DNA of 64,000 nucleotides, taken from assembly GCF_900167575.1 (NCBI RefSeq), contig NZ_FUZP01000001.1:558001-622000 (forward strand), written 5' to 3'. The translations under genes and the position numbers were made by a program. Every line of letters begins with the position of its first letter. The first letter of the stretch is position 1. Below, piece by piece: positions 8,864-16,284 of the stretch. The DNA is from Okibacterium fritillariae. Lineage in GTDB: Bacteria > Actinomycetota > Actinomycetes > Actinomycetales > Microbacteriaceae. The notes beneath the pieces were generated by a model that did no database searches, was not told where the DNA came from, and saw only the letters and a list, made by a program, of their open reading frames with translations.

Positions 8864-8939
8864 GATTACACATCGGTAATGACGGGATGCTCTATACCTT
8901 TTCGGTAATAACGGTTAGGCTTATTACAGATACGTAATA
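8864..8939 (+). promoter_or_regulatory. Three HipB-type operators spaced 29 bp
   Basis: Three 18-bp dyads of the form TATTAC-N6-GTAATA precede hipB: 8864-8881 (ATTAC/GTAAT), 8893-8910 (TATACC/GTAATA, left arm degenerate) and 8922-8939 (TATTAC/GTAATA, perfect). Centres are 8872.5, 8901.5 and 8930.5, exactly 29 bp apart. Arrayed dyads bound by the antitoxin are the rule for hipBA autoregulation. The last copy abuts the hipB ribosome-binding site. This stretch is strikingly AT-rich relative to its surroundings. Confidence 0.75.
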
Positions 8940-8947
8940 GGAGGGGT

Positions 8948-9184
8948 ATGAGAGCCCGGATCAGATCTGCCGCCGACCTCGGCGACCTCGTGCGTCGAAT
9001 TCGCTCGCAGAACGGGATGTCGCAGGCTCAGCTCGCGGATGCATTGGGCTCCACCCAGCGCTACATCTCCGAGCTCGAGAGCGGCAAGGCGAAGCGCGCC
9101 GACGAGCGCTACTTCGACCTCCTGGCGCGCCTCGGCATCGACCTCACGGCCCAGACCCGCGATGAGCCCACCGATGGACGGTGA
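8948..9184 (+). CDS. hipB: HipB-like XRE antitoxin
   Basis: 78 aa, preceded by GGAGGGG. A helix-turn-helix of the XRE/Cro type fills residues ~9-66 (LVRRIRSQNGMSQAQLADAL then TQRYISELESGKAKR), followed by a short polar tail, the usual HipB size. It is expected to bind and neutralise HipA and to repress the operon through the dyads just upstream. The hipA start lies inside the 3' end of this gene, a typical antitoxin-toxin overlap. Confidence 0.88.
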   Translation: MRARIRSAADLGDLVRRIRSQNGMSQAQLADALGSTQRYISELESGKAKRADERYFDLLARLGIDLTAQTRDEPTDGR

Positions 9185-10445
9185 CGAGCAAGGTCTGGTG
9201 GTCCGGCTCTACGGCACCCGAATCGGAACGTTGCGCGTCGACGAAGCCGGAGCCGTCCGGCTGGCATGGACCGACGACGCGTCCGAGCGGTGGCGGTTGC
9301 GGGATACCCCGCTCTCGATGTCGCTTCCGGTCGGCGCGGACGCGGCCGACGCCGCACCCTTCTTCGGTGGGCTGCTTCCCGAGGGGCTCTGGCTGGAACG
9401 CTTGGCCGCCGAAGTTCACGTCGCGAGCAACAACGTCGTGGGCATGCTGGCCGAGGTCGGAGCCGACCTGGCCGGTGCGCTCAGTGTGGGGCGTGCGCGC
9501 GATCCCGAGGAGCCCCGGCGCCTAGATGCCGACGAACTCGATGCGATCTTGTCGCGGGCATCCGGCTTCTTGCTCGGCGGTGGCGGTTCCGCGCTTCCCG
9601 GGTTCCAGCGCAAGGTGACGCTCACTCGACGCGAGGGAGCCTGGTTCGCCGGGCGCGGAAGCATCCCGTCTACGCACATTCTCAAACCGGTTGACGCGGA
9701 GAGCGTGGCCTTGGCGGATGGGGAGAACTTCGTCCTCGGTATTGCGCGCTCGATGGGGCTTCTCGCCTATGAGTCGTGGGTCGAGACCATCGGGGCCCGA
9801 ACGGTCTTGGTGATCGAGCGTTACGATCGCCGCGCGGTGCCGGGCGGGACCGAGCGAATCCATCAAGAAGACTTCGCGCAAGCCTTGGCCCTGCCCTGGG
9901 GAGGGGACGATAAATTCGAGCGTCAGAATCCTGGTGCCAATATGCGCGCGATCGCTGCGATCCTCGACCGAGATCGCACGATTTTCTCGACCAGTGAGCC
10001 CGACCGCGAGACGCTCTTGCGCTACACCGTGTTGAACGTGGCCTCCGGGAACACCGACGCGCACATGAAGAACTTTTCCCTCATGCACCACGAGGATGGG
10101 AGCGCCGCACTGGCTCCTTTCTACGATGCCTCGCCGCTCGCTCTCGCCTATGAAGCGCCGCAGGGGATGGCAATGTCGATCGCTGGTGAATCCCAGATCG
10201 GCGCCATCACGAGAGATCACCTCATCGATGAGGCGCAAAGCTGGGGCGTTCGTCCGGCGCGCGCACGCGAGGTCATCGACGAGTCGCTCGAGCAGATCAT
10301 CGATGCGACCCGGCGCGTCGTGGCACCCGCTTCGATCGAAAAGCACGTGCCGGGCTACATCCGCGGCCAGGCGCAGAACCTCCTCGACGGTCAGCCGGCC
10401 CGGCTGCGCACATCCCTGCCCTACATGCTCATGCCGCGCCTCTGA
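9174..10445 (+). CDS. hipA: HipA-like serine/threonine kinase toxin
   Basis: 423 aa from ATG 9174, overlapping hipB by 11 bp (ATG 9162 is an alternative). N-terminal HipA domain (residues ~5-105, LYGTRIGTLRVDE; FFGGLLPEG), then a HipA-type kinase: loop LPGFQRKVTL (141-150) matching the autophosphorylation loop, THILKP (167-172) with the ATP-binding Lys, catalytic NTDAHMKNFS (293-302) and metal-binding Asp in PFYDASPL (~318). HipA of E. coli phosphorylates glutamyl-tRNA synthetase and halts translation; the target here is unknown. All catalytic positions look intact, so this appears to be a live toxin. Confidence 0.9.
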   Translation: MDGDEQGLVVRLYGTRIGTLRVDEAGAVRLAWTDDASERWRLRDTPLSMSLPVGADAADAAPFFGGLLPEGLWLERLAAEVHVASNNVVGMLAEVGADLAGALSVGRARDPEEPRRLDADELDAILSRASGFLLGGGGSALPGFQRKVTLTRREGAWFAGRGSIPSTHILKPVDAESVALADGENFVLGIARSMGLLAYESWVETIGARTVLVIERYDRRAVPGGTERIHQEDFAQALALPWGGDDKFERQNPGANMRAIAAILDRDRTIFSTSEPDRETLLRYTVLNVASGNTDAHMKNFSLMHHEDGSAALAPFYDASPLALAYEAPQGMAMSIAGESQIGAITRDHLIDEAQSWGVRPARAREVIDESLEQIIDATRRVVAPASIEKHVPGYIRGQAQNLLDGQPARLRTSLPYMLMPRL

Positions 10446-10524
10446 CGCCACTCGCGGGTGGCGGTGTCGCCAGGATCGATGCGGCGCGCGGCAAATCTGG
10501 CTACGCTCGCCGGAAGGGGGTTCG

Positions 10525-10983
10525 ATGATGAGAAAGCACAGGGGTTTTCGCGCGAGTGGGTGGGTGGCTGGGGCCGTTGTGCTCGGGGTGGCGCTAGTGG
10601 GATGTTCGGCGCCGGCCGTGCAGGTGTCGGATCTCGAGCGTGCGGCTTCCGCGGATGATGCGCTGCCCGCGGCGGTGACATCCGACATGACCGAGAGGGT
10701 CGATGTCGAGACGGTTCGCTTCGTCGGGGAACGGGCCGGATTCCGTGTTTATCTCGGCGAGTCGACGGACGAAGGGTATTGCATCGTGTTGACCGGGCCG
10801 GACGGCACAGACGGCCGTGTCGGATGCGGCGGGGGAGGCGGTGTCGTCGACAACGAGCTGCAGGTCGAGCAGAACGCCTTCCGGTCGGCCGCGGATGGCG
10901 TGTCGCCCGGCGACGACTGGGAGGCGATCAGCGAGAACGTCTACTACCGTGAGGTTCCGATCGAGACGCCGACGGACGACTAG
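10525..10983 (+). CDS. Putative lipoprotein, unknown function
   Basis: 152 aa from ATG 10525 (or 10528), with GGAAGGGG upstream. Arg/Lys-rich N-terminus, hydrophobic stretch and lipobox LVGC (Cys27) indicate a secreted lipoprotein. The mature part is acidic, with a Cys-Ile-Val segment, a glycine run (VGCGGGGGVV) and no family I recognise. Its TAG stop shares the palindrome CTAG with the stop of the convergent gene on the other strand. Confidence 0.7.
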   Translation: MMRKHRGFRASGWVAGAVVLGVALVGCSAPAVQVSDLERAASADDALPAAVTSDMTERVDVETVRFVGERAGFRVYLGESTDEGYCIVLTGPDGTDGRVGCGGGGGVVDNELQVEQNAFRSAADGVSPGDDWEAISENVYYREVPIETPTDD

Positions 10984-11876
10984 CGCGGGGCCAGCGCGGC
11001 CAGAGCCGCCTCGGCGGGAGAGCCCGTCGGCACGACGCAGACGATGGACGCCTGGCCGGCTGCGAGGGTTACGGTCGAGGCGCCCACGAAGCGCGGGTGC
11101 GGGGCGACCGACGCGGCCGCGAGGCGGTCGAGGGGCACGATGCGGCGCGACTCCGAGAGGGCGGGGCGTTTGCCCGGGACGACCCAGTCCCGGCGGGACA
11201 CGATCGAGAGTTCGGTGTCGCTGATGCTCACGATGGCGCCCTGCAGGGTGGCGCGTCGCACCCACAGAATGAGCTGGTCGACGACACCGCCGGATGTCGC
11301 GAGGCGCTGGTTGGGGTGCGCGGCCACGACACGCAGCCACGGCTCTTTCGCCGCGATCTCGCGGTAGGCCGCCACGAGACCGTTGCCGTCGCGCCCGAGT
11401 TCGCCGCGTTCGAGGGGCGCACGCGACGCGATCTCGGGATGCGGCACGAGGGTGGGCGCAACGAGCCGGCGCAGCTCGTCGGTGAGGGACGCGATGGTCG
11501 CGCGCGACGAGCCGTTGTAGGGGACCCGCACGCTGTCGCCATCCATCGTGTGCACCGTGAAGAGGCCGTCGAGCAGCTCGACGCTGTCCTCGAAGGCCGC
11601 GATGTCGGCGTAGCGGATGACGCGTGTGGTGAAAGATGCCTCCTCGCGTCGCAGCACCGTGAAGGCGTGGGGTTCGACGATGAGCAGCAGGTCGTAGAGG
11701 TCCATTGCGGGGTTGGCGTCGCGCCGGGCGATGTTGCGCGGAACCTTCAGGACGACGATCGCGGCGTCCAGGTCGAAACGGTGGGCGCGGAACAGTCGCG
11801 GGATGGCCGATTCGGTGGAGACCTGGTCGATCCAGGGCCCGAAGGCGTCGAACTCGGTCGTGTCTGCGAGTGTCAT
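10980..11876 (-). CDS. Hypothetical protein
   Basis: 298 aa from ATG 11876, chosen because AGAGGA precedes it. No signal peptide or membrane segment. Beta-rich sequence with repeated IVS, VSRRDWVVPG and RFVGASTVTL strands; I do not recognise a family. It converges on the lipoprotein gene with a 4-bp stop overlap (CTAG). A sugar-kinase remnant lies directly upstream on the opposite strand, so this gene may sit at an old rearrangement boundary. Confidence 0.6.
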   Translation of the reverse strand: MTLADTTEFDAFGPWIDQVSTESAIPRLFRAHRFDLDAAIVVLKVPRNIARRDANPAMDLYDLLLIVEPHAFTVLRREEASFTTRVIRYADIAAFEDSVELLDGLFTVHTMDGDSVRVPYNGSSRATIASLTDELRRLVAPTLVPHPEIASRAPLERGELGRDGNGLVAAYREIAAKEPWLRVVAAHPNQRLATSGGVVDQLILWVRRATLQGAIVSISDTELSIVSRRDWVVPGKRPALSESRRIVPLDRLAAASVAPHPRFVGASTVTLAAGQASIVCVVPTGSPAEAALAALAPR

Positions 11877-11967
11877 GGTCGTGTTCCTCTGCGGCGCTGG
11901 AGAAGGGGCCGGGATCGCAGTACGGGCGCGACAAAAGGCCTGAGCGAAGCCTAACCCCCGTTCCGCC

Positions 11968-12126
11968 GCCACGGTGGTCGCGGGGGATGCCTTCGTCGCC
12001 GGCTGGCTGGCCGAGACCGTGGCTGGCGCCTCGCTCGAGCACCGCCTCGAGACGGCCGTTCAGTGCGGCGCGCTGGCGTGCACGGTGGACGGCGACTGGG
12101 AAGCGGCGCCGACTCGCGCCGATGTG
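11968..12126 (+). pseudogene. Remnant C-terminus of a PfkB-family sugar kinase
   Basis: The only content of the 377-bp gap between the genes at 10980-11876 and 12254-12586. The frame reads VVAGDAFVAGWLAETVAG and, ~15 residues on, GALACTVDGDWEAAPTRADV. This matches the end of PfkB/2-keto-3-deoxygluconate-type kinases (GAGDAFxAG with catalytic Asp; GALAVTxxGDWxxxPTR). Nothing upstream encodes the rest (a TAA-containing, non-homologous stretch precedes it), and the first Gly of the anion-hole motif is Val. I infer a decayed gene whose 5' three-quarters were deleted. Confidence 0.7.
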
Positions 12127-12253
12127 ACGCCCGCATCCGACAAAAGCCGAAATGTGTGCACGGGTGGTCACCGCGAGGCCTTTTTGGTCGGAGTCCGGCA
12201 AATGGCATGAGAAAGTGTCATAAGTACCGCTGACCGCACGAAAACGAGAACGC

Positions 12254-12586
12254 ATGCCCTTCCGGAGTAAGTCCACGCTCGAGTCCTGGCTCGAAGAGTT
12301 TCGTTCCGTGCGCAACGACGGCGACCTCATCCGCGTCATCATCCAGGACGGTGCCGACGGGGCCGACACGGGTCTCGTCATGGTTCCGCTCGCCAACGTG
12401 AGCACCGCTATCGTCATGGAACCCGTCAGCGCGGGCGACTCGCACTGGATCATCCGGTTCGAGGCCCGCTCGGATGCGTTCGACCTCACCGCCCAGAACC
12501 TGCACGGGCTGTCGGCCGAACTCGCGGTCGCAGCGGCGCTCTGCGACTTCTTCGAACGCAAGTCCATCGGCCACCTCGAAGACTGA
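12254..12586 (+). CDS. Hypothetical protein
   Basis: 110 aa, soluble. The N-terminal half has an amphipathic helix (LESWLEEFRSV) and a strand-rich middle (LIRVIIQDG, GLVMVPLANVS, WIIRFEARS); the C-terminus is helical (LSAELAVAAALCDFFERK). I do not recognise the family. It stands alone, ends 10 bp before the convergent MFS gene stop, and is preceded by a moderately AT-rich leader. Confidence 0.6.
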   Translation: MPFRSKSTLESWLEEFRSVRNDGDLIRVIIQDGADGADTGLVMVPLANVSTAIVMEPVSAGDSHWIIRFEARSDAFDLTAQNLHGLSAELAVAAALCDFFERKSIGHLED

Positions 12587-12596
12587 CCGTCGGTGA

Positions 12597-13976
12597 CTAG
12601 CGCGTCGACGCCGTCACGCGAGCGCGTTCCTCTGCCACGAGCGCGTTCATACGCGCTCGTTCGGCCTTGCCGTACGTCTCCCGCGTGATCAGGATGCCGA
12701 TGAGGCCCACGACGGCGGCGAACATGTAGAGCAGCGAGGCGCCCGGCCATCCGAGCCAGCCGACAAGTGCGGCGGCCAGCAGCGGCGCGAATCCGCCGAG
12801 AGCCGCGGCGATCTGGTAGCCCAGCGAGGCGCCGGACGTGCGCGTCGAGGTGCCGAACTGCTCGGTCAGCAACGAGCCCTGCGTTCCCGTGAGAGACGCG
12901 TGGATGAAGCCGATGCCGAAGATGAATACGGCCACGACGAGCGCGGGGGTGCCGTCGTTGGTCAGGAGATACATGGGGAAAGCGAACAGGATGGCGACGA
13001 CGCATCCGACGACATAGATGGGGCGCCGGCCGATGCGGTCGGTGAGCGACCCCGCCAGGAATGTCACGACGATCGCGATGAGGCTCGCGGCCGTGATCGC
13101 GCCCAATGCGGTGGGCCGGATGTCGGGGTACCGCTCGGTGAGATAGTTCAGCAGGTAGGTGGCCGTCGAGTAATAGGCGAACGATTCGACGATGCGCAGG
13201 GCGATGACGCGCAGGATGCTCTTCCAGTCGCGGCGGATGGTCGTGAGGAACGGGTTCTTCTCGATGCGCCCCTCGGCCTTCGCCTCTTCGAACTCGGGCG
13301 ACTCGGAGAGACGGGATCGCACGACCAGAGCGACGACGACGAGCACGGCGCTCAGAAGGAACGGGATGCGCCAGGCCCAGTCGCCCTCGAGGTTGGCGCA
13401 CACGAGGAACATGCCGCTCGCCAGCGCGATGCCGAGCGGGTTGCCCGACTGGGGGATGGCGGCGTACATGCCGCGCCGGTTCCAGGGGGCGTGTTCGTAG
13501 GCCATGGTGATGGCCCCGCCCCATTCGGCGCCGAAGGCGAGTCCCTGGATCATGCGGATGATGACGAGCAGGATGGGGGCGATGACGCCAACGGTCGCGT
13601 AGGTCGGCAGCAGGCCGATGAGGAACGTGGCGCCGCCCATGACGAGCATGGCTCCGACGAGCACCGGTTTGCGACCGAATTTGTCGGCCAGGTAGCCGCC
13701 GATCGCGCCGCCAAGGGGGCGCATGAGGAAGCCCACCGCCAGCGTGGCGAAGGAGAGGAGCGTGCCGACGAAGCGGTCGCTCTCGGGAAAGAAGACGGCG
13801 CTGAAGTAGAGGGCCGATGCCGTGCCGTAGGCGATGAAGTCGTAGTTCTCCACGCTCGTGCCGAGCGCGGCGGCGATTGCGGTCTTGTTGCGGTCTTTCG
13901 AGCCGAGCGGGGACTGTTGCGTGGTCGCCGGTCCGGCGGGGCTCGTGGGATGCGTGGGGTCTGTGGCGTTTGTCAC
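12597..13976 (-). CDS. MFS transporter, metabolite:H+ symporter (MHS/ShiA-ProP type)
   Basis: 459 aa from GTG 13976, preceded by AAAGGAGAT. Twelve hydrophobic segments. Signatures of the MHS branch: GTSVENYDFIAYGTASALYF in TM1, LADKFGRKPVL after TM2, RMIQGLAFGAEWGGA in TM4-5 and LTDRIGRRPIYVVGC mid-protein. The family imports organic acids or osmolytes such as shikimate, alpha-ketoglutarate, citrate or proline/betaine with protons. It lies 64 bp downstream of an RpiB-type isomerase gene; the shared LacI-controlled operon suggests import of a sugar acid or polyol feeding the isomerase. Confidence 0.85.
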   Translation of the reverse strand: MTNATDPTHPTSPAGPATTQQSPLGSKDRNKTAIAAALGTSVENYDFIAYGTASALYFSAVFFPESDRFVGTLLSFATLAVGFLMRPLGGAIGGYLADKFGRKPVLVGAMLVMGGATFLIGLLPTYATVGVIAPILLVIIRMIQGLAFGAEWGGAITMAYEHAPWNRRGMYAAIPQSGNPLGIALASGMFLVCANLEGDWAWRIPFLLSAVLVVVALVVRSRLSESPEFEEAKAEGRIEKNPFLTTIRRDWKSILRVIALRIVESFAYYSTATYLLNYLTERYPDIRPTALGAITAASLIAIVVTFLAGSLTDRIGRRPIYVVGCVVAILFAFPMYLLTNDGTPALVVAVFIFGIGFIHASLTGTQGSLLTEQFGTSTRTSGASLGYQIAAALGGFAPLLAAALVGWLGWPGASLLYMFAAVVGLIGILITRETYGKAERARMNALVAEERARVTASTR

Positions 13977-14040
13977 GGGTGGATCTCCTTTGATCGGGAC
14001 GAACGAACGGGGTCGGGAGGGGCTGTGGGGCCCCGGGTGG

Positions 14041-14511
14041 TCAGGAGGTGGCGCGCGATCGGCTCGGGGTGAGGTCGTCGAGCGCATTCAACTTGGCGAC
14101 GCGGCGACGGGTGTCGTCGTCATCGTCGAAGGTGGCGGCGAGGAATTCGGCGACAATGTCGTCGATAAAGGCGGGGGGCACGAGCCATGCGCCCAGGGCG
14201 ATGACGTTGGCGTCGTCGTGTTCGACGGCCTGGTGGGCCGAGTAGGTCTCGTTGGCCAGGCCGCAGCGGATGCCGGGGATCTTGTTCGCGGCCATGATCG
14301 CTCCCGCGCCCGTTCCGCACACGAGGATGGCGCGGTCAGCGGTGCCGTCGAGCACGGGTGCGCACGTGGCCTGGGTGATATCGGGGAAGTCGACGGGTGC
14401 CGTGCTGTCGGTGCCGCGGTCGATCACGCTGTGCCCGAGCTTCTCGACGGCGTCGATGACGCGCTGTTTGACGGGGAAGCCCGCGTGGTCGGCGCCGATG
14501 GCGACTCGCAT
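14041..14511 (-). CDS. RpiB/LacA/LacB-family sugar-phosphate isomerase
   Basis: 156 aa, usual length. N-terminal MRVAIGADHAGF (phosphate/substrate-binding Asp-His), catalytic Cys in RAILVCGTGAGAIMAANKIPG, HDDANVIALGAW for ring opening. The family interconverts aldose and ketose phosphates (ribose 5-P, allose 6-P, galactose 6-P, erythrulose 4-P). Its setting under a LacI repressor with an MHS transporter, rather than in a pentose housekeeping context, favours a catabolic role on an imported carbohydrate. Confidence 0.88.
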   Translation of the reverse strand: MRVAIGADHAGFPVKQRVIDAVEKLGHSVIDRGTDSTAPVDFPDITQATCAPVLDGTADRAILVCGTGAGAIMAANKIPGIRCGLANETYSAHQAVEHDDANVIALGAWLVPPAFIDDIVAEFLAATFDDDDDTRRRVAKLNALDDLTPSRSRATS

Positions 14512-14524
14512 GGTGAACCTTTCG

Positions 14525-14552
14525 GGGAATCGTTTCCATGGAATCGTTTCCA
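14525..14552 (-). promoter_or_regulatory. Two abutting LacI operators before rpiB
   Basis: GGGAATCGTTTCCA (14525-14538) and TGGAATCGTTTCCA (14539-14552) lie head to tail without a gap. Both match the LacI/GalR consensus TGGAAACGNTTCCA on the minus strand, the second perfectly. They lie between lacI-type gene 14607-15593 and the rpiB start, so the isomerase-transporter operon has its own repressed promoter. Confidence 0.85.
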
Positions 14553-14606
14553 CGGGATGCATTGACACCATGTTGCCCCACCCTGCCGGGTTTGGCAAGC
14601 GATCGG

Positions 14607-15593
14607 TCAGACGTTTCGGCGATCGACGAAGGTGGTCTCGATGCGCTCGGAGGCGACATCCCGGCCCTCGATCAGGCCGATCAAACCCGCAACGCCCAGT
14701 CGGCCGATGGTCGCGGCGTCGTTGCGCACGGCGCTGATGGGGGGAGTGGCGAACTCGAACCAGTCGAGGTTGTCGAACGAGACGACCTCGATGCGCGAGG
14801 CGGCCTCGACGCCCAGGCGTTCGCGCAGGCCGCGCACCACTCCGAGCGTCGTGGGGCCGTTCGCGCCGAAGACGGCCGTGGGGCGCACGCCCCGATCGAG
14901 GATGCGGGCGATGGCAGCCGCGGCGCCACCCGCGAGGAAGTCTCCGCTGTCGATGAGGGCGTCGTCGGTGCTGATGCCGTGCGATTCGCGGCCCGCCAGA
15001 TAGGCCGCCAATCGCTCGGCCCCCGTCGACATGGCCGTCGGGCCGCCGACGAAGGCCACGTCGCGGTGGCCGCCCGCCTGCAGCCAGTCGAGCACGAGGC
15101 CGACGCCCTGGGCGTTGTCGGTCGAGAAGAGGGGCGCGTCGAGACCCGCGACGCGACGGTTGAGCAGCACGACGGGCATGCCGGAAGCGAGGAGCGACGT
15201 GAGCCGCGGTGAGAGCGGGCCCTGCGGCGACAGGAGCAGTCCGTCGATGCGCTGCCCGGCGAAGATGCGCAGGTACTCGTCGGCCTGGGCTTCGTCCTCG
15301 TTGGCGTTGGCCAAGATGACGGTGTAACCGCGCCGCATGGCTTCGGTCTCGGCCGCATGGGCCAGCTCGGAGAAGAACGGGTTGCGGATGTCGGAGACGA
15401 GCAGCCCGAGCACATCGGTGCGTGCGCGGCGCAACGCACGGGCCGGTCCGTTGGCGATGTAGTTGAGCTCGGCGGCGGCGGCCAGCACCCGGGCGCGCGA
15501 GTCGGGCGAGGTCTGGGTGCTGCCACTCAGCACGCGCGACGCCGTGCCGAGCGCGACCCCCGCGCGCTCCGCGACATCCTTGATCGTGGCCAT
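14607..15593 (-). CDS. LacI-family transcriptional repressor
   Basis: 328 aa. N-terminal HTH at residues 3-22 (IKDVAERAGVALGTASRVLS) with hinge helix (ARALRRARTDVLGLLVSDIRN), then a periplasmic-binding-protein-like effector domain (NPFFSELAHAAETEAM, QRIDGLLLSP, VVLLNRR, FGANGPTTLGVVRGL, VVSFDN). It is expected to repress the rpiB-MHS operon through the tandem operators 55 bp downstream. A partial match to the same consensus upstream of its own start (15608-15621) suggests autoregulation. Confidence 0.92.
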   Translation of the reverse strand: MATIKDVAERAGVALGTASRVLSGSTQTSPDSRARVLAAAAELNYIANGPARALRRARTDVLGLLVSDIRNPFFSELAHAAETEAMRRGYTVILANANEDEAQADEYLRIFAGQRIDGLLLSPQGPLSPRLTSLLASGMPVVLLNRRVAGLDAPLFSTDNAQGVGLVLDWLQAGGHRDVAFVGGPTAMSTGAERLAAYLAGRESHGISTDDALIDSGDFLAGGAAAAIARILDRGVRPTAVFGANGPTTLGVVRGLRERLGVEAASRIEVVSFDNLDWFEFATPPISAVRNDAATIGRLGVAGLIGLIEGRDVASERIETTFVDRRNV

Positions 15594-15607
15594 GCACTCA
15601 CTCTCGC

Positions 15608-15621
15608 TGGAAACGTGTCAA
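15608..15621 (-). promoter_or_regulatory. Possible LacI auto-operator (one good half-site)
   Basis: TGGAAACGTGTCAA: the left eight bases match the consensus TGGAAACGNTTCCA exactly and the right half is degenerate. It lies about 15 bp upstream of the lacI start. Confidence 0.45.
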
Positions 15622-15682
15622 CCGCACGTCCACTGTACCGAGGCGGGCTGCGTGGGTCTCGCGCGTCGAGGCCATCTAGTCG

Positions 15683-15705
15683 GGCGGCGGGTTTGCCCGG
15701 CCGCC
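15683..15705 (-). terminator. GC hairpin after marR
   Basis: On the minus strand GGCGG-C-CGGG pairs with CCCG-CCGCC around a CAAA loop (nine pairs, one bulged C) immediately past the marR stop at 15711. No T tract follows. It would insulate the lacI promoter from marR transcription. Confidence 0.5.
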
Positions 15706-15710
15706 GCGTG

Positions 15711-16211
15711 TTACGGGCGCGGCCTCTGGCGCAGGCGGGTGTTCGCCTCGGTGCTCGCCGCGCCCAGGCGGGTGGCGAAATCGGCCACGATACGCAGGTG
15801 CTCGGGTGGCGTCGATTGCACGACATGGGCGATCTCGGCCCCCGATTCGGCGAGGAATGCCCGCGCCTGCTCCCGAGCGGATGGTTCGGGTCTCAGGGTC
15901 ACGCGGCGCCGGTCGTCGTGTTCGCGGCTGCGGCGGATGTGACCGGCCGATTCGAGGCGGTTGAGCAGCACGGTCGTGGCGCCGGATGTCATTCCGATCT
16001 GTCGCGACAGGTCGGCGGGTGTCAGCGGGTGACCGTCTTCGGCCGCCCAGACGATGTGGCCGAGGGCGTTGGCATCGGAACTCGGCAGGTCCATCCAGGT
16101 TGCGAGGTTGAGGTTCAGCTCGGCGAAGCTCGTCGCCCAGTCGCGCAGTCGCTGCATGACCTCGGTCTGCTCGGTCGACCAGTCGGCCGTGAGGGGGTCC
16201 ACGTCGGGCAT
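15711..16211 (-). CDS. MarR-family transcriptional regulator
   Basis: 166 aa from ATG 16211 with AAGGA upstream. Winged helix in residues ~60-125: ANALGHIVWAAEDGHPLTPA, LSRQIGMTSGATTVLLNRLE, AGHIRRSREHDDRRRVTL (the DxRxR wing). It is divergent from a flavin monooxygenase and a perfect 7-1-7 palindrome lies between them, so it probably represses the monooxygenase and itself and is relieved by an aromatic or antibiotic-like ligand. Confidence 0.88.
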   Translation of the reverse strand: MPDVDPLTADWSTEQTEVMQRLRDWATSFAELNLNLATWMDLPSSDANALGHIVWAAEDGHPLTPADLSRQIGMTSGATTVLLNRLESAGHIRRSREHDDRRRVTLRPEPSAREQARAFLAESGAEIAHVVQSTPPEHLRIVADFATRLGAASTEANTRLRQRPRP

Positions 16212-16234
16212 GCATATTCCTTCACTGTGTAGTA

Positions 16235-16249
16235 GCTTTACTGTAAAGC
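16235..16249. promoter_or_regulatory. MarR-type operator between marR and monooxygenase
   Basis: GCTTTAC-T-GTAAAGC, a perfect 15-bp palindrome in the 73-bp divergent promoter region. Its size and position fit a MarR dimer site controlling both genes. Confidence 0.7.
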
Positions 16250-16284
16250 ATGACACGGGTCGTGCTCGGAAAGCGGAGCACACT

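Noticed and set aside
10594-13524. 976-codon minus-strand open frame
   Set aside because: It crosses a plus-strand lipoprotein, the kinase remnant and other genes, and its sequence is Arg/His/Pro-rich without any motif.
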